Origin: Spirochaetia bacterium UBA6919
Lineage (GTDB): Bacteria; Spirochaetota; UBA6919
Length of the DNA stretch: 61,146 bases
Direction of reading: 5' to 3'
Assembly: GCA_002450905.1 (NCBI GenBank)
Contig: DKAT01000060.1
Span: 46,837 to 107,982, forward strand
Part shown: positions 19,199 through 28,227 of the stretch, piece after piece
Position numbering within the stretch: position 1 is the first letter of the stretch
How the letters are laid out: the number at the start of each line of letters is the position of its first letter
Made by a program: the position numbers and the translations under genes
Notes under the pieces: model-generated
Database searches by the model: none
What the model saw: the letters and a program-made list of their open reading frames with translations, nothing else
What the model was told of the DNA's origin: nothing

Positions 19199-19598
19199 TA
19201 GCCTAAAGTAACACTAATAAAATAATCCAAGTATTTATTTTATATCTCTAAAATATCAGATATCCATGATATTTAGTTGTTTACTTGAATACATGATCTA
19301 GTTATATAATATTAATCCCATTTAAATTAATGTGATATATTAATTTTGTTTAGAAAATAATTCAATACAAGAAACGGATTCAGATATCAAATTATTAAAT
19401 TTATTTCTTTCCTGATATATATTGAAACTTCTTGTTAAATAAGATTTTAAATATTTAAAAGGAATGCATAATTGTTAAAAACATGGAAAAAACTTTTTTT
19501 TAAGTTGACATTTCATATCATCTGATTAAATTCATGAGGTGAAAATTTTTTTTTAGTCTTAAAAAAAATAAACCTAAATCAACATAGGAGGAAAATTA
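19199..19598. other. Intergenic region with probable promoter near its end
   Basis: This 400-bp AT-rich gap contains no convincing ORF. Near its end, TTGACA at about 19504 is followed by a 16-bp spacer and TAAATT, a possible promoter for the secreted protein gene. A perfect TAGGAGG ribosome site lies at about 19586-19592. Confidence 0.4.
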
Positions 19599-20363
19599 AT
19601 GAGGAGATCTCTCATATTAATGTTAACAATAGCTTTGGTATTTGTTTTGACTCAAAGTCTAACAAATATTTATGCTCAAAAACAACTCATGCAAAAACTT
19701 TATCATGACAACGAAACTGTCCGCGGCGGTGGCCAAAAGAAAATTATCATAACTAAAAAATATGATACCACTAAAGCTGAAGAAAAAGAATATTTCTACA
19801 AAAACAAATCTGGTTTATTCCCACGTGCTGGATATGCATATATCTCATATTATGCACAACCAAATAAAGTAACTTTGATTACTGGCACCAGAGTAACCGC
19901 TGATGTTCTTCTAGCTGGACTAGATCAGTTAACCCTACAACGCTTTACTGAGTGTTATTATTGGGAAGTTTATGATAAATTTATTTATCGAAACACACGA
20001 ATTCGTTATGTTAAAGTTAATGAGAGAAGAAGTGATGGGATGCATAGAGTTGTCCTTTACGCTGGTGGGTTAAACCTCAATCAATGGATTTTAAGACATT
20101 GTACTGCTTCTCATTTATGGAAAGCAGATGAAAGACTTCCACGTTGGCATGCACATCCAACGAGAGCAAGACTATTAGGTCTTTCTTCAAGAGGATGGCA
20201 GGTAAGAGCTTATAATCCTTCTAAATACCATGTCTGGTTACAAACAGATGGAGCACCTTGGTTACCAGCTATTTATGGTGTAAAACAAGCTGTTGCAAAA
20301 AAACGAGTAGTTCGTAAACCAGTTGTTACTAGAAAACCTGTAGTCATTCAAAAGAAAAAATAA
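19599..20363 (+). CDS. Secreted hypothetical protein with basic repeat tail
   Basis: The 254-residue product has a standard signal peptide (MRRSLILMLTIALVFVLTQ, cleaved near IYAQ). The mature part is rich in Tyr, Trp, Arg and His, with two cysteines in the centre (TECYYW and LRHCTAS) that could form a disulfide. The last 25 residues are a Lys/Arg-Pro-Val-Val repeat tail (RKPVVTRKPVV), which could bind an acidic polymer such as nucleic acid or cell wall (inference). It has one of the strongest ribosome sites in the window (TAGGAGG), suggesting high expression. No family is recognised. Confidence 0.75.
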   Translation: MRRSLILMLTIALVFVLTQSLTNIYAQKQLMQKLYHDNETVRGGGQKKIIITKKYDTTKAEEKEYFYKNKSGLFPRAGYAYISYYAQPNKVTLITGTRVTADVLLAGLDQLTLQRFTECYYWEVYDKFIYRNTRIRYVKVNERRSDGMHRVVLYAGGLNLNQWILRHCTASHLWKADERLPRWHAHPTRARLLGLSSRGWQVRAYNPSKYHVWLQTDGAPWLPAIYGVKQAVAKKRVVRKPVVTRKPVVIQKKK

Positions 20364-20369
20364 GCTTCT

Positions 20370-21698
20370 TTATTTGTTTAGGGTATCATCAATGATTTTT
20401 AAAATACCCTCATACAAGATGGAGTGGGGTTTGCTTGTTAGGCTCTGATTGAGTATAATAGCAAATTTCACTTCACCCTGTTGTTTAGTATTAAAAAATC
20501 CAACCAAAGAACTTACAGTTTGTAAGCCTCCAGATTTAGCATAAAGATTTTCATTAAAATGTTTTAATAATTTTTTATAAGGTTTAAAAAAATCCAATAC
20601 TCGAATCATTTGTCGTGCAGTTACTCGATTTGCATAGGATAGACCTGACCCTTCCTTAATTCTAATCCCATTTATTTTTAATGTATTTTTTATAAAGTCC
20701 TGTAATACTATTATGCCATCTTGAAGAGTAGCTGGTTCTTTAAGTTTTGTTCCTAAAAGGAGAAGTAATTGATTTGCTGTAAAATTATTTGAATACTGCA
20801 TTAAAATCTTCACTATATCAGACATAGTTTTTGAGGACAAATGGGTATAAAATGCTTTCTGGATAACAGATTTCCCAATCTTTACTTCTCCATTTACAAC
20901 GATGTTTTCTTCCTTACATAATTCTTTAAATAAATGTCCAAAATATAGAAGACTATCCTCCTTATTCTTAATAGAAATTCGAAGATTATCTCCTTTCCAA
21001 ATAACCTGATTATTAATCTTATCCAAAATTACCTTGGCATAATCAACAATTGGAGTCTCTTCTTCCCCTTTGATAAGCTCTGTACCTTTTTTTTTGAATG
21101 CAATAGTGTTGAAATTTGCTGCTAAAGAAGTGTTAATTGCAGTATAAGCTTCATGGCTCTCATTACCAGGGACGTGAATAGTATCCGCAAAGAAACTATC
21201 ATTTAGATATATTGAATTAATTTGATTTAATCCCAAAGAAATTAATTTTTTTATTATTAATCGTATTTCATCACTTGTAAGATATGGATCACCATAGCCC
21301 TTAATAAATAAATTATTGCTGGAATCAAGTCGAAATTCTGTTTTAAAACGATAATCAGCTCCAAATATATGAAGAACTGCTGCTGAGGTTATCACTTTCA
21401 GTGTTGAAGCAGGAATTAATTTATCATTACTGTAATAATCGAGTAACACAGTGCCATCTTCTTTTGCAATAAGTATGGAACCACTGTCAATCATTGATTT
21501 TAACACTTCGATATGATTTTTATTAAATGGGGATTTATATTGAATCATCTCATCGGTGCGAAAATCTTTGAGTTGTTTAAAATTATTTATTCTGGATAAT
21601 CCAATCTTCTGCTGTGGACTGGAATCCATCAAAATCGTAGTTAAAATTATAATTAAAATAATATTAATAATTATGGATATGATCCCAAATATTTTCAA
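20370..21698 (-). CDS. dacB: D-alanyl-D-alanine carboxypeptidase/endopeptidase, PBP4 family
   Basis: This 442-residue serine peptidase of the S13/PBP4 type has an N-terminal signal anchor, then the three active-site motifs: SxxK in IPASTLKVI (Ser98, Lys101), SNN in YSNNFTANQLL, and KSGG in AKSGGLQTVSSLVGF. It trims peptidoglycan peptides in the periplasm. The start is TTG 21698, supported by a strong GGGAGGAG site five bases upstream. It converges with the secreted-protein gene, with 6 bp between stops. Confidence 0.9.
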   Translation of the reverse strand: MKIFGIISIIINIILIIILTTILMDSSPQQKIGLSRINNFKQLKDFRTDEMIQYKSPFNKNHIEVLKSMIDSGSILIAKEDGTVLLDYYSNDKLIPASTLKVITSAAVLHIFGADYRFKTEFRLDSSNNLFIKGYGDPYLTSDEIRLIIKKLISLGLNQINSIYLNDSFFADTIHVPGNESHEAYTAINTSLAANFNTIAFKKKGTELIKGEEETPIVDYAKVILDKINNQVIWKGDNLRISIKNKEDSLLYFGHLFKELCKEENIVVNGEVKIGKSVIQKAFYTHLSSKTMSDIVKILMQYSNNFTANQLLLLLGTKLKEPATLQDGIIVLQDFIKNTLKINGIRIKEGSGLSYANRVTARQMIRVLDFFKPYKKLLKHFNENLYAKSGGLQTVSSLVGFFNTKQQGEVKFAIILNQSLTSKPHSILYEGILKIIDDTLNK

Positions 21699-21847
21699 AG
21701 TCTCCTCCCATTAATTTGCTTTCAGATTGATAAATATCATTATTAAATTAATGTTTAAATATACTAAAACAATTTGAATTGTAAAAAAAATGAAAATAAT
21801 TTTTATATCAAATTAATATATTATTACATTTATAAACACAAAATTGA

Positions 21848-23602
21848 ATGAGTTATAATATGAATATTAATGATGGACCTATATACGCTGATGTTAATTA
21901 TAAGATTCTTGCATTTAAAAATCCATCTCATTTTGATGAACCCATCGCCAGAAAGATTTTACAGATATTCCAAGATCACGCAATTAAGGGTGAATTATAC
22001 CTCACAATACAGGATATAACAAGTGATTATGATAAAATCAAGGGTGAGAAGGAGAAAGCAAAGGACGAGGAATTTAAACGATTTCTCTATATGACCAATT
22101 GGCAGAAAAAAGATCAGGATGAACTCGATATAGATCGTAAAATCAATGAGGAGAGTTATAAACAATTAAAAGAATCTTTAAAAATCCTAATCAGCAGTGG
22201 TATTATTAAAACTATTAACATTATTTCTACTACAGATGATGGATTGATAGAAACCAAAAAATATTATCGGGATCAGCTAAATCAGGATCTGGGTGTGTAT
22301 GTAAAAGATTTAACAAGAAATGAAATTATAAATTATGTCCTGGATCAATTCAAAAAATCAGTCTATCCCTATCGAACTCTTGTTTCACTGGAACATATTT
22401 TAAATGGTATTAAAGATTACTATTTTATTGCCAATCAGATTTTGTACTCCCTTATTTTGGAAAATCAATTCGTCGTAGTTCCATTAGCTGAACAGATCGA
22501 AGGAAAAGAGGTATTAAAAGAATATCTTATCCCTGGACTCAATTACAAATTGATTATCGATGATGTTTTAAAAAAATCTTTAGTCCCTGATTTAAAAGAC
22601 CGTTGCCATATATTAAAACCTTTTTTAGTTGATATATTTAGAAATCATAATTTCTCAATTTCTGATCAGGAAATAGATGTTGAAAATAAAAAGAAAATTA
22701 ATTATATGTGTTTTCTTATCATAGAAGCCAGAAAGAATCATAAAAGTATTTCTATCGATGATTATAATCTCGCTCAAATTATACTGAATTGCTGGTTAGC
22801 TCTGGAACAGGATCCCCTCATAGCCCTCCAGGAATATCCAAATATAGAACTGGATAATGATTTCTTATCTCCTTTCCTGACCCGATATATCAATGATTTT
22901 TCTCATATAACTGATTATCTAAAACTTATGAAAGGATTTATGGATCATCTTCCCCAGGTTATTACTCACGATGAATTGGTCGATTTTTTTAAGTCTAAAG
23001 GTCTGCAAAAAAAAGTAATTGAATCTTTTCTGAATCATCTTCCAGCTAATATAATGTCATTTGAATCTGTCAAAACAAAATATGTTATTGCTAAAGGGCA
23101 AATTATTAAAGCACTCAATTATTTATACGATGAAAAGTTCTATAAAAATACCAATACAGGACGTCTTCAATTTGAAGTTCTAGCCCACGCCTTCACATAT
23201 CTTGAAAAATCAAGTACGGATTTAAATAGCCTGTATACTTCTTTAAATACAACTCCTGAAGGATATAATGAGACAAAAAAGATTTTAAATGAAAGCAATT
23301 TATATAGAAGACTCCATGATGGACAAGAAGAATTACCACAACCAGAAACAAAGTCTCCCAAAAAATCCTCTACAGTATTACCATCAAAAAAACTTTATAC
23401 CCCAAAAGACTTTGAAAAAATTGAAGAGGAAGACAGAGAAGCACTGTTTAAAGCACTGAATTTGTCTGTAATTCAATGTGTAGATAATCAAGATAATCCA
23501 TATGAGTTCTATATCAAACGGGGTGACCTTACTCTTGAAGAAGCACGTTTTTTTCGTGGTAAACCTACATATGAATTGATTTGTAAAAGATTTAACTTGT
23601 AG
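21848..23602 (+). CDS. Large hypothetical protein
   Basis: This 584-residue, largely helical cytoplasmic protein has no recognised domain, signal peptide or membrane segment. It is rich in Lys, Asp, Ile and Asn. A Pro/Ser/Lys-rich linker (about residues 500-520) separates a small C-terminal segment ending in ICKRFNL. It stands alone, with about 150 bp of AT-rich upstream sequence. Its last codons overlap a small gene on the opposite strand by 11 bp. Confidence 0.75.
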   Translation: MSYNMNINDGPIYADVNYKILAFKNPSHFDEPIARKILQIFQDHAIKGELYLTIQDITSDYDKIKGEKEKAKDEEFKRFLYMTNWQKKDQDELDIDRKINEESYKQLKESLKILISSGIIKTINIISTTDDGLIETKKYYRDQLNQDLGVYVKDLTRNEIINYVLDQFKKSVYPYRTLVSLEHILNGIKDYYFIANQILYSLILENQFVVVPLAEQIEGKEVLKEYLIPGLNYKLIIDDVLKKSLVPDLKDRCHILKPFLVDIFRNHNFSISDQEIDVENKKKINYMCFLIIEARKNHKSISIDDYNLAQIILNCWLALEQDPLIALQEYPNIELDNDFLSPFLTRYINDFSHITDYLKLMKGFMDHLPQVITHDELVDFFKSKGLQKKVIESFLNHLPANIMSFESVKTKYVIAKGQIIKALNYLYDEKFYKNTNTGRLQFEVLAHAFTYLEKSSTDLNSLYTSLNTTPEGYNETKKILNESNLYRRLHDGQEELPQPETKSPKKSSTVLPSKKLYTPKDFEKIEEEDREALFKALNLSVIQCVDNQDNPYEFYIKRGDLTLEEARFFRGKPTYELICKRFNL

Positions 23603-23741
23603 GGGTGATATTTGAATTATTTTGAGTGAGATGTTCTTTTCTGGATAACATGTAAGAATATTCTTTCTCAAGTGTGTTTACATTATTTTTCATATTTTGA
23701 AAGGAATCCATAATTTGTTTAAAAACTTTTTCATCAAACAT
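23592..23741 (-). CDS. Small protein of 49 residues
   Basis: The open frame runs from ATG 23741 to TAA 23592. It is preceded by a perfect CGGAGG ribosome site at the right spacing and by a TATAAT box (plus-strand 23774-23779). The product (starting MFDEKVFKQIMDSFQNMKNN) is helical and polar with a heptad-like pattern, so it could form a short coiled coil. It overlaps the end of the opposing large gene by 11 bp. No family is recognised. The strong initiation signals are the main support. Confidence 0.55.
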   Translation of the reverse strand: MFDEKVFKQIMDSFQNMKNNVNTLEKEYSYMLSRKEHLTQNNSNITPTS

Positions 23742-23972
23742 TTAAATACCTCCGTGTGTTGTATCCTTGTATGATTATAATTTTCGTTGATTTTAAAAAA
23801 ACCTTAAGAATATAATTTGGAATACCAGGAATGTTGAAGTTGGATCAACTTATCAAAATACTTTTGAGAGAAATATTTTAAAGTGTATGTTATGATTAAC
23901 AATATTTATATCTTAAAAAAGATAAATATATCATGAAGTTGAATAGATAAAAAAAATAATATAAGTAAATAT

Positions 23973-24044
23973 CATCGCCTAGGGGAATTGAACCCCTGTT
24001 GCAGGGATGAAAACCCTGTGTCCTAACCACTAGACGAAGGCGAC
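23973..24044 (-). tRNA. tRNA-Glu (anticodon TTC)
   Basis: On the minus strand a cloverleaf folds with acceptor arm GTCGCCT/AGGCGAT, anticodon stem CAGGG/CCCTG around loop TTTTCAT (anticodon TTC), T-arm GGGGTTCAATTCCCC and discriminator G. CCA is not encoded. It is the second tRNA of a two-gene transcript with tRNA-Lys. Confidence 0.96.
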
Positions 24045-24055
24045 AATAAATATAA

Positions 24056-24128
24056 TGAGCCGCGAAAGATTCGAACTTTCGACCCACGCCTTAAAAGGGC
24101 GTTGCTCTACCAACTGAGCTAGCGGCCC
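24056..24128 (-). tRNA. tRNA-Lys (anticodon TTT)
   Basis: On the minus strand a full cloverleaf folds with acceptor arm GGGCCGC/GCGGCTC, D-arm AGCTCAGTTGGTAGAGC, anticodon stem ACGCC/GGCGT around CTTTTAA (anticodon TTT) and T-arm AAAGTTCGAATCTTT. The discriminator is A and CCA is not encoded. It lies 11 bp upstream of tRNA-Glu. Confidence 0.96.
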
Positions 24129-24140
24129 AAGTGGATACGA

Positions 24141-24168
24141 AATATAATTAAATTATACAGAATGTCAA
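24141..24168 (-). promoter_or_regulatory. Promoter of the tRNA-Lys/tRNA-Glu transcript
   Basis: On the minus strand there is a perfect TTGACA (24163-24168), a 16-bp spacer and TATATT (24141-24146). The expected transcription start falls just before the 5' end of tRNA-Lys at 24128, which fits a stable-RNA promoter. Confidence 0.7.
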
Positions 24169-24210
24169 ACACTTTTTTATAAAATAATTTATTTTCTTGG
24201 GTAACTATTA

Positions 24211-24780
24211 ATGATAAATAAAATTAAAAATATCTTGTCAATAAGAAAAAGTAAATCTTATGTACAAAATGAATTAGTCCCCGCTGCTGTTATAATTCCT
24301 TTATTATATATTAATAATGAACTAAATATATTATTTACCAAACGAAGTCAATATGTTCAACACCACAAGGGAGAGATATCATTTCCAGGGGGAACTCGCG
24401 ATGATACGGATAATTCATTATTAGATTGTGCATTAAGAGAATGTCGGGAAGAAATAGGTCTAGATCCCAGTGATGTTCATATTCTTGGGCAGTTGGACCC
24501 ATTTAAAACTATTGCAACTCATTTTATTGTAACACCTTTCGTTGGTCATATTCCCTATCCCTATTCTTTCACTGTGAGCCAATTTGAAATTGAGGAGCTT
24601 ATTATTATCCCTGTAAATACATTATTCCATAAAGAATCACATCAAATCCGTAAAGTTAATCTAAAAGGAAATGAGATCGCTATTAATTATTTCTATTACA
24701 AAGATTATGTTATCTGGGGTGCAACTGGATTTATTTTGAGACAATTCCTTGATGAAATTATCATACCCAATAATATCTGA
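24211..24780 (+). CDS. CoA pyrophosphatase-like Nudix hydrolase
   Basis: The 189-residue product carries a Nudix box of the NudL/PCD1 subtype: FPGGTRDDTD, then ALRECREEIGL, with catalytic Glu residues in REEIG. Flanking signatures of the CoA-type branch are visible upstream (LFTKRS, HHKGEISFPGG) and downstream (VTPFVGHI, VSQFEIEELIIIP). Such enzymes cleave CoA and its derivatives to phosphopantetheine and adenosine 3',5'-bisphosphate. It starts about 80 bp from the divergent tRNA gene. Confidence 0.87.
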   Translation: MINKIKNILSIRKSKSYVQNELVPAAVIIPLLYINNELNILFTKRSQYVQHHKGEISFPGGTRDDTDNSLLDCALRECREEIGLDPSDVHILGQLDPFKTIATHFIVTPFVGHIPYPYSFTVSQFEIEELIIIPVNTLFHKESHQIRKVNLKGNEIAINYFYYKDYVIWGATGFILRQFLDEIIIPNNI

Positions 24781-24831
24781 TTAAAATATTTCTAAATTAA
24801 CACAAAACATATAACCCGTTTAGGAGAGGCT

Positions 24832-27498
24832 ATGAACATTATCTTAAACTTTAATGAAATCTCAAAGACTGATCTACCCCTTGTTGGTGGAAAGGGTGCA
24901 AATCTAGGTGAAATGTCTCGAGGAGGATTCCCTGTACCACCTGGATTTTGTGTTAGTACTGCAGGGTTTGATTCATTTCTCAAAGTAAATAATTTGCAGG
25001 ATAAAATCTTTCCCTTGTTGGATGGATTGAAAGCTGAGGATACACAAAAAGTCAAAACTATTGGTGAAACAATAAGAAATCTTATTAATTCATCTGAAAT
25101 CCCATTTGAAATTGAAAAATCAGTCAAAAATGCTTTAAATCAATCTGGAATAGGTAACTATTACGCTATTCGATCCAGTGCCACAGCTGAAGATCTACCC
25201 GACGCATCCTTTGCAGGTCAGCAAGACACTTATCTTAATATAACTGGTCTAAACGATATATTAATCAAAATAAAATCCTGTTGGGCTTCACTCTACACCG
25301 ATAGAGCCATCACTTATCGTATTCAAAATGCCTTTGATCACAGCCAGATTAAATTATCGGTTGTTGTCCAAAAAATGATAACACCTGATGTTTCTGGAAT
25401 ATTATTCACCGTCGATCCTATATCAGAAAATAGAAAAATTATGACCATTGATGCAAGTTATGGACTGGGAGAAGCTCTGGTATCAGGACTTGTCTCTTCA
25501 GACCTGTATAAGATTTCTAAAACAAATCTGACTATTATAAGTAAATCAATAGGAGAAAAGAAAATTGCAATACAAAATAACCCAGATGGTGGAACATATC
25601 AGGAAAATTTATCTGAATCCATGCAAAAATCCCAGGCTCTCACAGATGATCAAATTATATCTCTTTCAAAACTCGGTTATGATATAGAAACGTATTATGG
25701 TAAGCCCCAGGATATCGAGTGGTGTATTGAAAAAAATCAAATCTATATCGTTCAAAGCAGACCTATTACTTCCTTATATCCTGATTTAGAACCAAAAACT
25801 ACACAGGATGAACTCCACGTCTATATCTCTTTCGGGCACGGACAGGTAATGACAGATGCTTTCAAACCTCTAGGAATATCAATGATTCATTATCTAGCGC
25901 CATTTAGTAAATCCAATCAGGAAATACTAAGAACTAATTTTATAAAAGAAGCCGGAGGAAGAATATATATTGATGTTAGTAATGCACTCCGAATCAAGAC
26001 ATTTCGTAAACGAAAAACATTTAGCTATATAGATGAATTAATATTTGAAGCATTAGAAGAAGTGACAACTCGCCAGGATTTTAATACTCATTTTAGGCTA
26101 AAAACCTTTTTAACACTCCTGTATCATGGATTTACATTTGCAATACCTAAAATATTCAAGTTATTATGGGTAGTTTTCCTTGCAAATCCTCTTGGACGTA
26201 GTAATAAAATTTTGTATGATATAAATCGAAGAATATCCCAATACAGAAAACATATTCATAAATTATCACCCGGTATTTCCAGACTGATTAGCCTAAAAAA
26301 GATCTTAACAAATCATTTGCTAAAAGTAGCAAAGTATCTTCCATATATTCTTTCATCAATGTTAGTTCAGAAAAAGATTGAAAAGCTATTATCAGGAAAA
26401 GGTCTTGATGAGGAGATCAATGCCATCACCCATGGTTTGAGAGGTAACATTACAACCGAAATGGATCTAATGGTTGGTGATTTGGCAGATATTATAATGA
26501 GCCATCCAGATCTGTATCATTACTTAAAAGTTCACCCTCTCTTAAATGTTTTATCAAGTATTAAAAACGTAAATGGGGGTTCAGTATTCCTTAAAAAATA
26601 TGATGAGTTTATTACTATATATGGTTCAAGGGGAAATTCAGAAATTGATATTACAAGACCACGTTGGAGCGAAGATCCAAAAATGCTGATGAATATGATT
26701 CTTAGTATGTGCAATGGAAAGGAAATTAATTCCCATCGAAAGCATTATGAGAAAATGGTTTTACAAGGAGATAAGGCTGAAGAGAAGATAATTTCAAGTT
26801 CGAAAGATTTATTTAAAAACCCAATTAAAAGATGGATGGTTAAACGATTTGTAAATATTTATAGAAATAATTTTTCTGCCCGTGAACATCCTAAATATTA
26901 TATTATGGAACTGTTTAAACTTGTTAAAGAAACACTCCTGGATGAAGCAATTTTTATGAAAGAACAAGATTTAATTGATGAAGTTAAAGATATTTATTAT
27001 CTACACCTTGATGAAATCATCCAGATATTAAAGGGATATAATCAGCGTAATTTAATAAAAAAAAGAAAATTAGATTATAATCGATATGTTAAAATGAGTC
27101 CCCCACGGGTTCTCACAAGTGATGGTGAAAAAATTATCGCTACTCATAAATCCAAGAATATCCCACAGGGAGCTATGATTGGTAGTCCAGCTTCTACAGG
27201 TATTATAGAAGGAATAGCTAAGGTAATTATAGATCCAGCCAAAGAATCGTTAAATTCAGGAGAGATTTTAGTAGCCCCATTCACTGACCCAGGATGGACA
27301 CCCCTTTTTATACATGCTTCAGGACTTATTATGGAGGTGGGAGGTCTTATGACACACGGTTCTGTTGTTGCCAGAGAATATGGTATTCCTGCAGTGGTTT
27401 GTGTCCCTGATGCTACAAAATTGATTAAATCAGGACAGCGTGTTAGAGTTAATGGAAATATAGGATATGTAGAAATCCTTGATGGAGGAGAGAAATGA
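24832..27498 (+). CDS. Rifampicin phosphotransferase-like (PEP-synthase-related) enzyme
   Basis: This 888-residue protein has an N-terminal ATP-grasp domain (VGGKGANLGEM, YAIRSSATAEDLPDASFAGQ, IEWCIEKNQIYIVQSRPIT) to about residue 330, a large helical middle domain, and a C-terminal swivelling phosphohistidine domain (GGLMTHGSVVAREYGIPAV, His842). It ends 46 residues after that His, so the PEP/pyruvate-binding barrel of true PEP synthase is missing. This is the layout of rifampicin phosphotransferases, which inactivate rifamycins with ATP. The actual substrate is not proven by sequence. It is translationally coupled to a half-size permease by an ATGA overlap. Confidence 0.82.
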   Translation: MNIILNFNEISKTDLPLVGGKGANLGEMSRGGFPVPPGFCVSTAGFDSFLKVNNLQDKIFPLLDGLKAEDTQKVKTIGETIRNLINSSEIPFEIEKSVKNALNQSGIGNYYAIRSSATAEDLPDASFAGQQDTYLNITGLNDILIKIKSCWASLYTDRAITYRIQNAFDHSQIKLSVVVQKMITPDVSGILFTVDPISENRKIMTIDASYGLGEALVSGLVSSDLYKISKTNLTIISKSIGEKKIAIQNNPDGGTYQENLSESMQKSQALTDDQIISLSKLGYDIETYYGKPQDIEWCIEKNQIYIVQSRPITSLYPDLEPKTTQDELHVYISFGHGQVMTDAFKPLGISMIHYLAPFSKSNQEILRTNFIKEAGGRIYIDVSNALRIKTFRKRKTFSYIDELIFEALEEVTTRQDFNTHFRLKTFLTLLYHGFTFAIPKIFKLLWVVFLANPLGRSNKILYDINRRISQYRKHIHKLSPGISRLISLKKILTNHLLKVAKYLPYILSSMLVQKKIEKLLSGKGLDEEINAITHGLRGNITTEMDLMVGDLADIIMSHPDLYHYLKVHPLLNVLSSIKNVNGGSVFLKKYDEFITIYGSRGNSEIDITRPRWSEDPKMLMNMILSMCNGKEINSHRKHYEKMVLQGDKAEEKIISSSKDLFKNPIKRWMVKRFVNIYRNNFSAREHPKYYIMELFKLVKETLLDEAIFMKEQDLIDEVKDIYYLHLDEIIQILKGYNQRNLIKKRKLDYNRYVKMSPPRVLTSDGEKIIATHKSKNIPQGAMIGSPASTGIIEGIAKVIIDPAKESLNSGEILVAPFTDPGWTPLFIHASGLIMEVGGLMTHGSVVAREYGIPAVVCVPDATKLIKSGQRVRVNGNIGYVEILDGGEK

Positions 27499-27998
27499 AA
27501 TGGACTATAATATCTTGTGTAGCTCTTCTAATATTACTCGTTATTTTATCGGCATTAAAAGGCTTAGATACCTTAGAACTTGGTTTCAAAAAGTCTTTTA
27601 CTACAGGAGCACAATTTTTACCCTTGTTAATTATAATTTTCCTTATGATGGGATTTATAGAGGTATTATTACCTGAGGGTTTTGTGCGTGATTGGTTATC
27701 TGATTCTTCAGGTTATAAGGGAATTTTAATAGCCTGGGTTGCCGGTATTTTAACTCCCGCTGGAACAGTGATGGGATTTCCTATAGCAGCTGGACTTGCA
27801 AAGGCTGGAGTTGGAGTTGGAGTTCTGGTTACTTATCTGACATCACTTGCCCTCCTCTCAATAATGAGATTGCCTTTAGAAATAGGTTTTCTTGGGATTC
27901 AATTATTCTCAATCCGCTTCGGAATATCTTTATTTGTGCCACCTCTAGCTGGAATTATGACCCAGATGATTTATACCAGTATATCCAAGTTAAAATAA
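27495..27998 (+). CDS. Half-size permease (COG0701-like)
   Basis: This 167-residue protein has four or five membrane helices. The central motif (AGILTPAGTVMGFPIAAGL) resembles one repeat of the COG0701/YraQ permease fold, and the length is about half of a normal member, so it may work as a dimer. GGAGG lies about 7 bases before its ATG, and the start overlaps the stop of the phosphotransferase-like gene (ATGA). The overlap suggests a shared job, perhaps moving the same small molecule across the membrane (inference). Confidence 0.7.
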   Translation: MKWTIISCVALLILLVILSALKGLDTLELGFKKSFTTGAQFLPLLIIIFLMMGFIEVLLPEGFVRDWLSDSSGYKGILIAWVAGILTPAGTVMGFPIAAGLAKAGVGVGVLVTYLTSLALLSIMRLPLEIGFLGIQLFSIRFGISLFVPPLAGIMTQMIYTSISKLK

Positions 27999-28107
27999 TC
28001 TTAAACAAATAAAAACAGCTATATCATAGAGAGACTAACAAAATTTTTAAGTCGATCCACTAATTATTGTATGAATAATAGAATCAAAGGATCATTAATA
28101 AAATAGT

Positions 28108-28134
28108 ATCGGAACTAAAAATTTTAATTCCGAT
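28108..28134. repeat. 27-bp palindrome, copy 1
   Basis: Arms ATCGGAAC and TTCCGAT flank an A/T core (TAAAAATTTTAA). It forms an almost perfect 13-bp-arm hairpin. The copy sits between the convergent permease and recG genes. Identical-length copies occur at 34617-34643 and 51899-51925, and a diverged one at 41645-41671. Confidence 0.8.
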
Positions 28135-28227
28135 GGTCTTTCATAGCAGGGGTTATTTTTGAATAGATGGAGGTATTCAGGCAAATTGTGATAAGTAATT
28201 ATGAAATAACATAAAGTTCAATTTCTA

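Noticed and set aside
18967..19230. Minus-strand open frame of 87 codons
   Set aside because: It is antisense to the 70-residue gene at 18986, which has the better ribosome site. The minus frame has no supported start.
23896..24087. Minus-strand open frame across the tRNA genes
   Set aside because: It runs through tRNA-Glu and into tRNA-Lys, and exists only because these lack stop codons in that frame.
24832..27498. Annotation as PEP synthase
   Set aside because: The C-terminal PEP/pyruvate-binding barrel is absent, and the protein ends soon after the phospho-His domain.
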